From JAQBVV01 sp965249205 (GTDB lineage Bacteria > Acidobacteriota > Vicinamibacteria > Vicinamibacterales > UBA2999): a stretch of 64,000 bases of DNA. Each line of letters starts with the position of its first letter. Positions within the stretch are counted from its first letter, which is position 1. Location of the stretch: positions 186,001 through 250,000 of the forward strand of contig CBDFLL010000002.1 in the NCBI GenBank assembly GCA_965249205.1, in the 5' to 3' direction. Of the stretch, positions 63,647-64,000 are shown piece by piece. The notes beneath the pieces are model-generated. The model was not told where the DNA came from and ran no database searches. It worked only from the letters and a program-made list of their open reading frames with translations. Both the position numbers and the translations under genes were made by a program.

Positions 63647-64000
63647 GCGTCACCCACGTCCGCGGGCAGCGCGGTTGGAGCAGCTGACGACGGTCCCCCG
63701 GATTCGAACAGATGACACGCCACGTGGCGCTCGTCTCCTGCGTCGGCCACGGCTCGCAGCTCCGGTGTCACCGTCCGGCAGATATCCATGACTTCGGGGC
63801 ATCGGGTCGCAAAACGACAACCCGCTCCGATGTTGACAGGCGACGGGATCTCACCGGTGATCGGGATGGTTGCCCGTTGACGCTCAGAGCGTGGATCCGG
63901 TTCGGGGTTGGAAGCGACAAGTGTCTTTGTGTAGGGATGCATCGGCCTGAAGTACACGTCGTCCGCACCGCCGAGTTCCACGAGTGATCCGAGGTACATG
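63643..64000 (-). CDS. Oligopeptide ABC transporter ATPase, C-terminal part (cut by window)
   Basis: Only the last ~118 residues are inside the window. GSLVELGGADDVYFRPMHPYTKTL (core MHPYT) and CRFATRCPEVMDIC are the oligo_HPY C-terminal signature of DppD/DppF/OppD/OppF ATPases. A full protein would be near 330 residues with the nucleotide-binding domain beyond the right edge. It energises peptide uptake. Which of the two paired ATPases it is cannot be told. Overlaps the next gene by four bases (ATGA). Confidence 0.88.
   Translation of the reverse strand, partial: MYLGSLVELGGADDVYFRPMHPYTKTLVASNPEPDPRSERQRATIPITGEIPSPVNIGAGCRFATRCPEVMDICRTVTPELRAVADAGDERHVACHLFESGGPSSAAPTALPADVGDA

Overview
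The window is a high-GC bacterial chromosome segment. By eye the gene set looks like an Acidobacteriota member of the Vicinamibacteria type: paired M61 peptidases, a secreted di-heme cytochrome c next to a Kelch protein, a sodium:solute symporter after an M61 gene, and an ergothioneine pair. This placement is an inference from gene content and was not tested with a marker tree. Two tRNAs (Ser-GCU, Gln-CUG), gltX, purE/purK, icd, pfk, hemH, queG and acs show that this is core chromosome, interrupted by accessory islands.

Layout. 0.3-1.8 kb: a secreted metallo-beta-lactamase-fold protein and a small HNH nuclease. 1.8-5.6 kb: a cassette of one large SEFIR-STAND NTPase-TPR gene, a plausible anti-phage sensor, bracketed by two inverted copies of a ~260-bp foldback element. 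5.6-12.2 kb: icd-purE-purK, then M61 peptidase, a 33-aa membrane peptide and an SSS symporter, all on the minus strand. 12.2-19.5 kb: a zone of rearrangement and decay. It holds a methyltransferase bracketed by a divergent direct repeat, an O-antigen-ligase/TPR gene split by an in-frame TGA, a deleted coxA remnant, and a frameshifted GlcD-type oxidase. 19.5-27.3 kb: a four-gene TetR-OMF-MFP-RND efflux operon whose promoter is abutted by an IS1595-family element. 27.4-33.6 kb: CBM9-like protein, EVE protein, second M61, hemH, pfk and a VapBC pair. 33.7-40.6 kb: tRNA-Ser, AraC regulator, an unusual tubulin-tyrosine-ligase-like protein, a collagen-repeat secreted protein, queG, a pilin, a Spy-like protein and a methyltransferase. 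40.6-45.4 kb: egtB-egtD-CDGSH operon, gltX, tRNA-Gln. 45.4-49.6 kb: surface-polysaccharide genes, including an MBOAT/SGNH pair fused and broken by a deletion. 49.6-57.4 kb: redox and secreted enzymes. 57.5-62.3 kb: acyl-CoA metabolism, where AcuI, a crotonase and PrpE together provide the three activities of propionyl-CoA synthase, followed by acs. The window ends inside an oligopeptide ABC ATPase gene.

A recurring regulatory pattern runs through the window. Many genes lack a Shine-Dalgarno but carry a TANNNT hexamer 6-9 bases before the start codon, as expected for leaderless mRNAs. Genes inside operons instead use AGGAG-like sites or overlapping stop/start codons.
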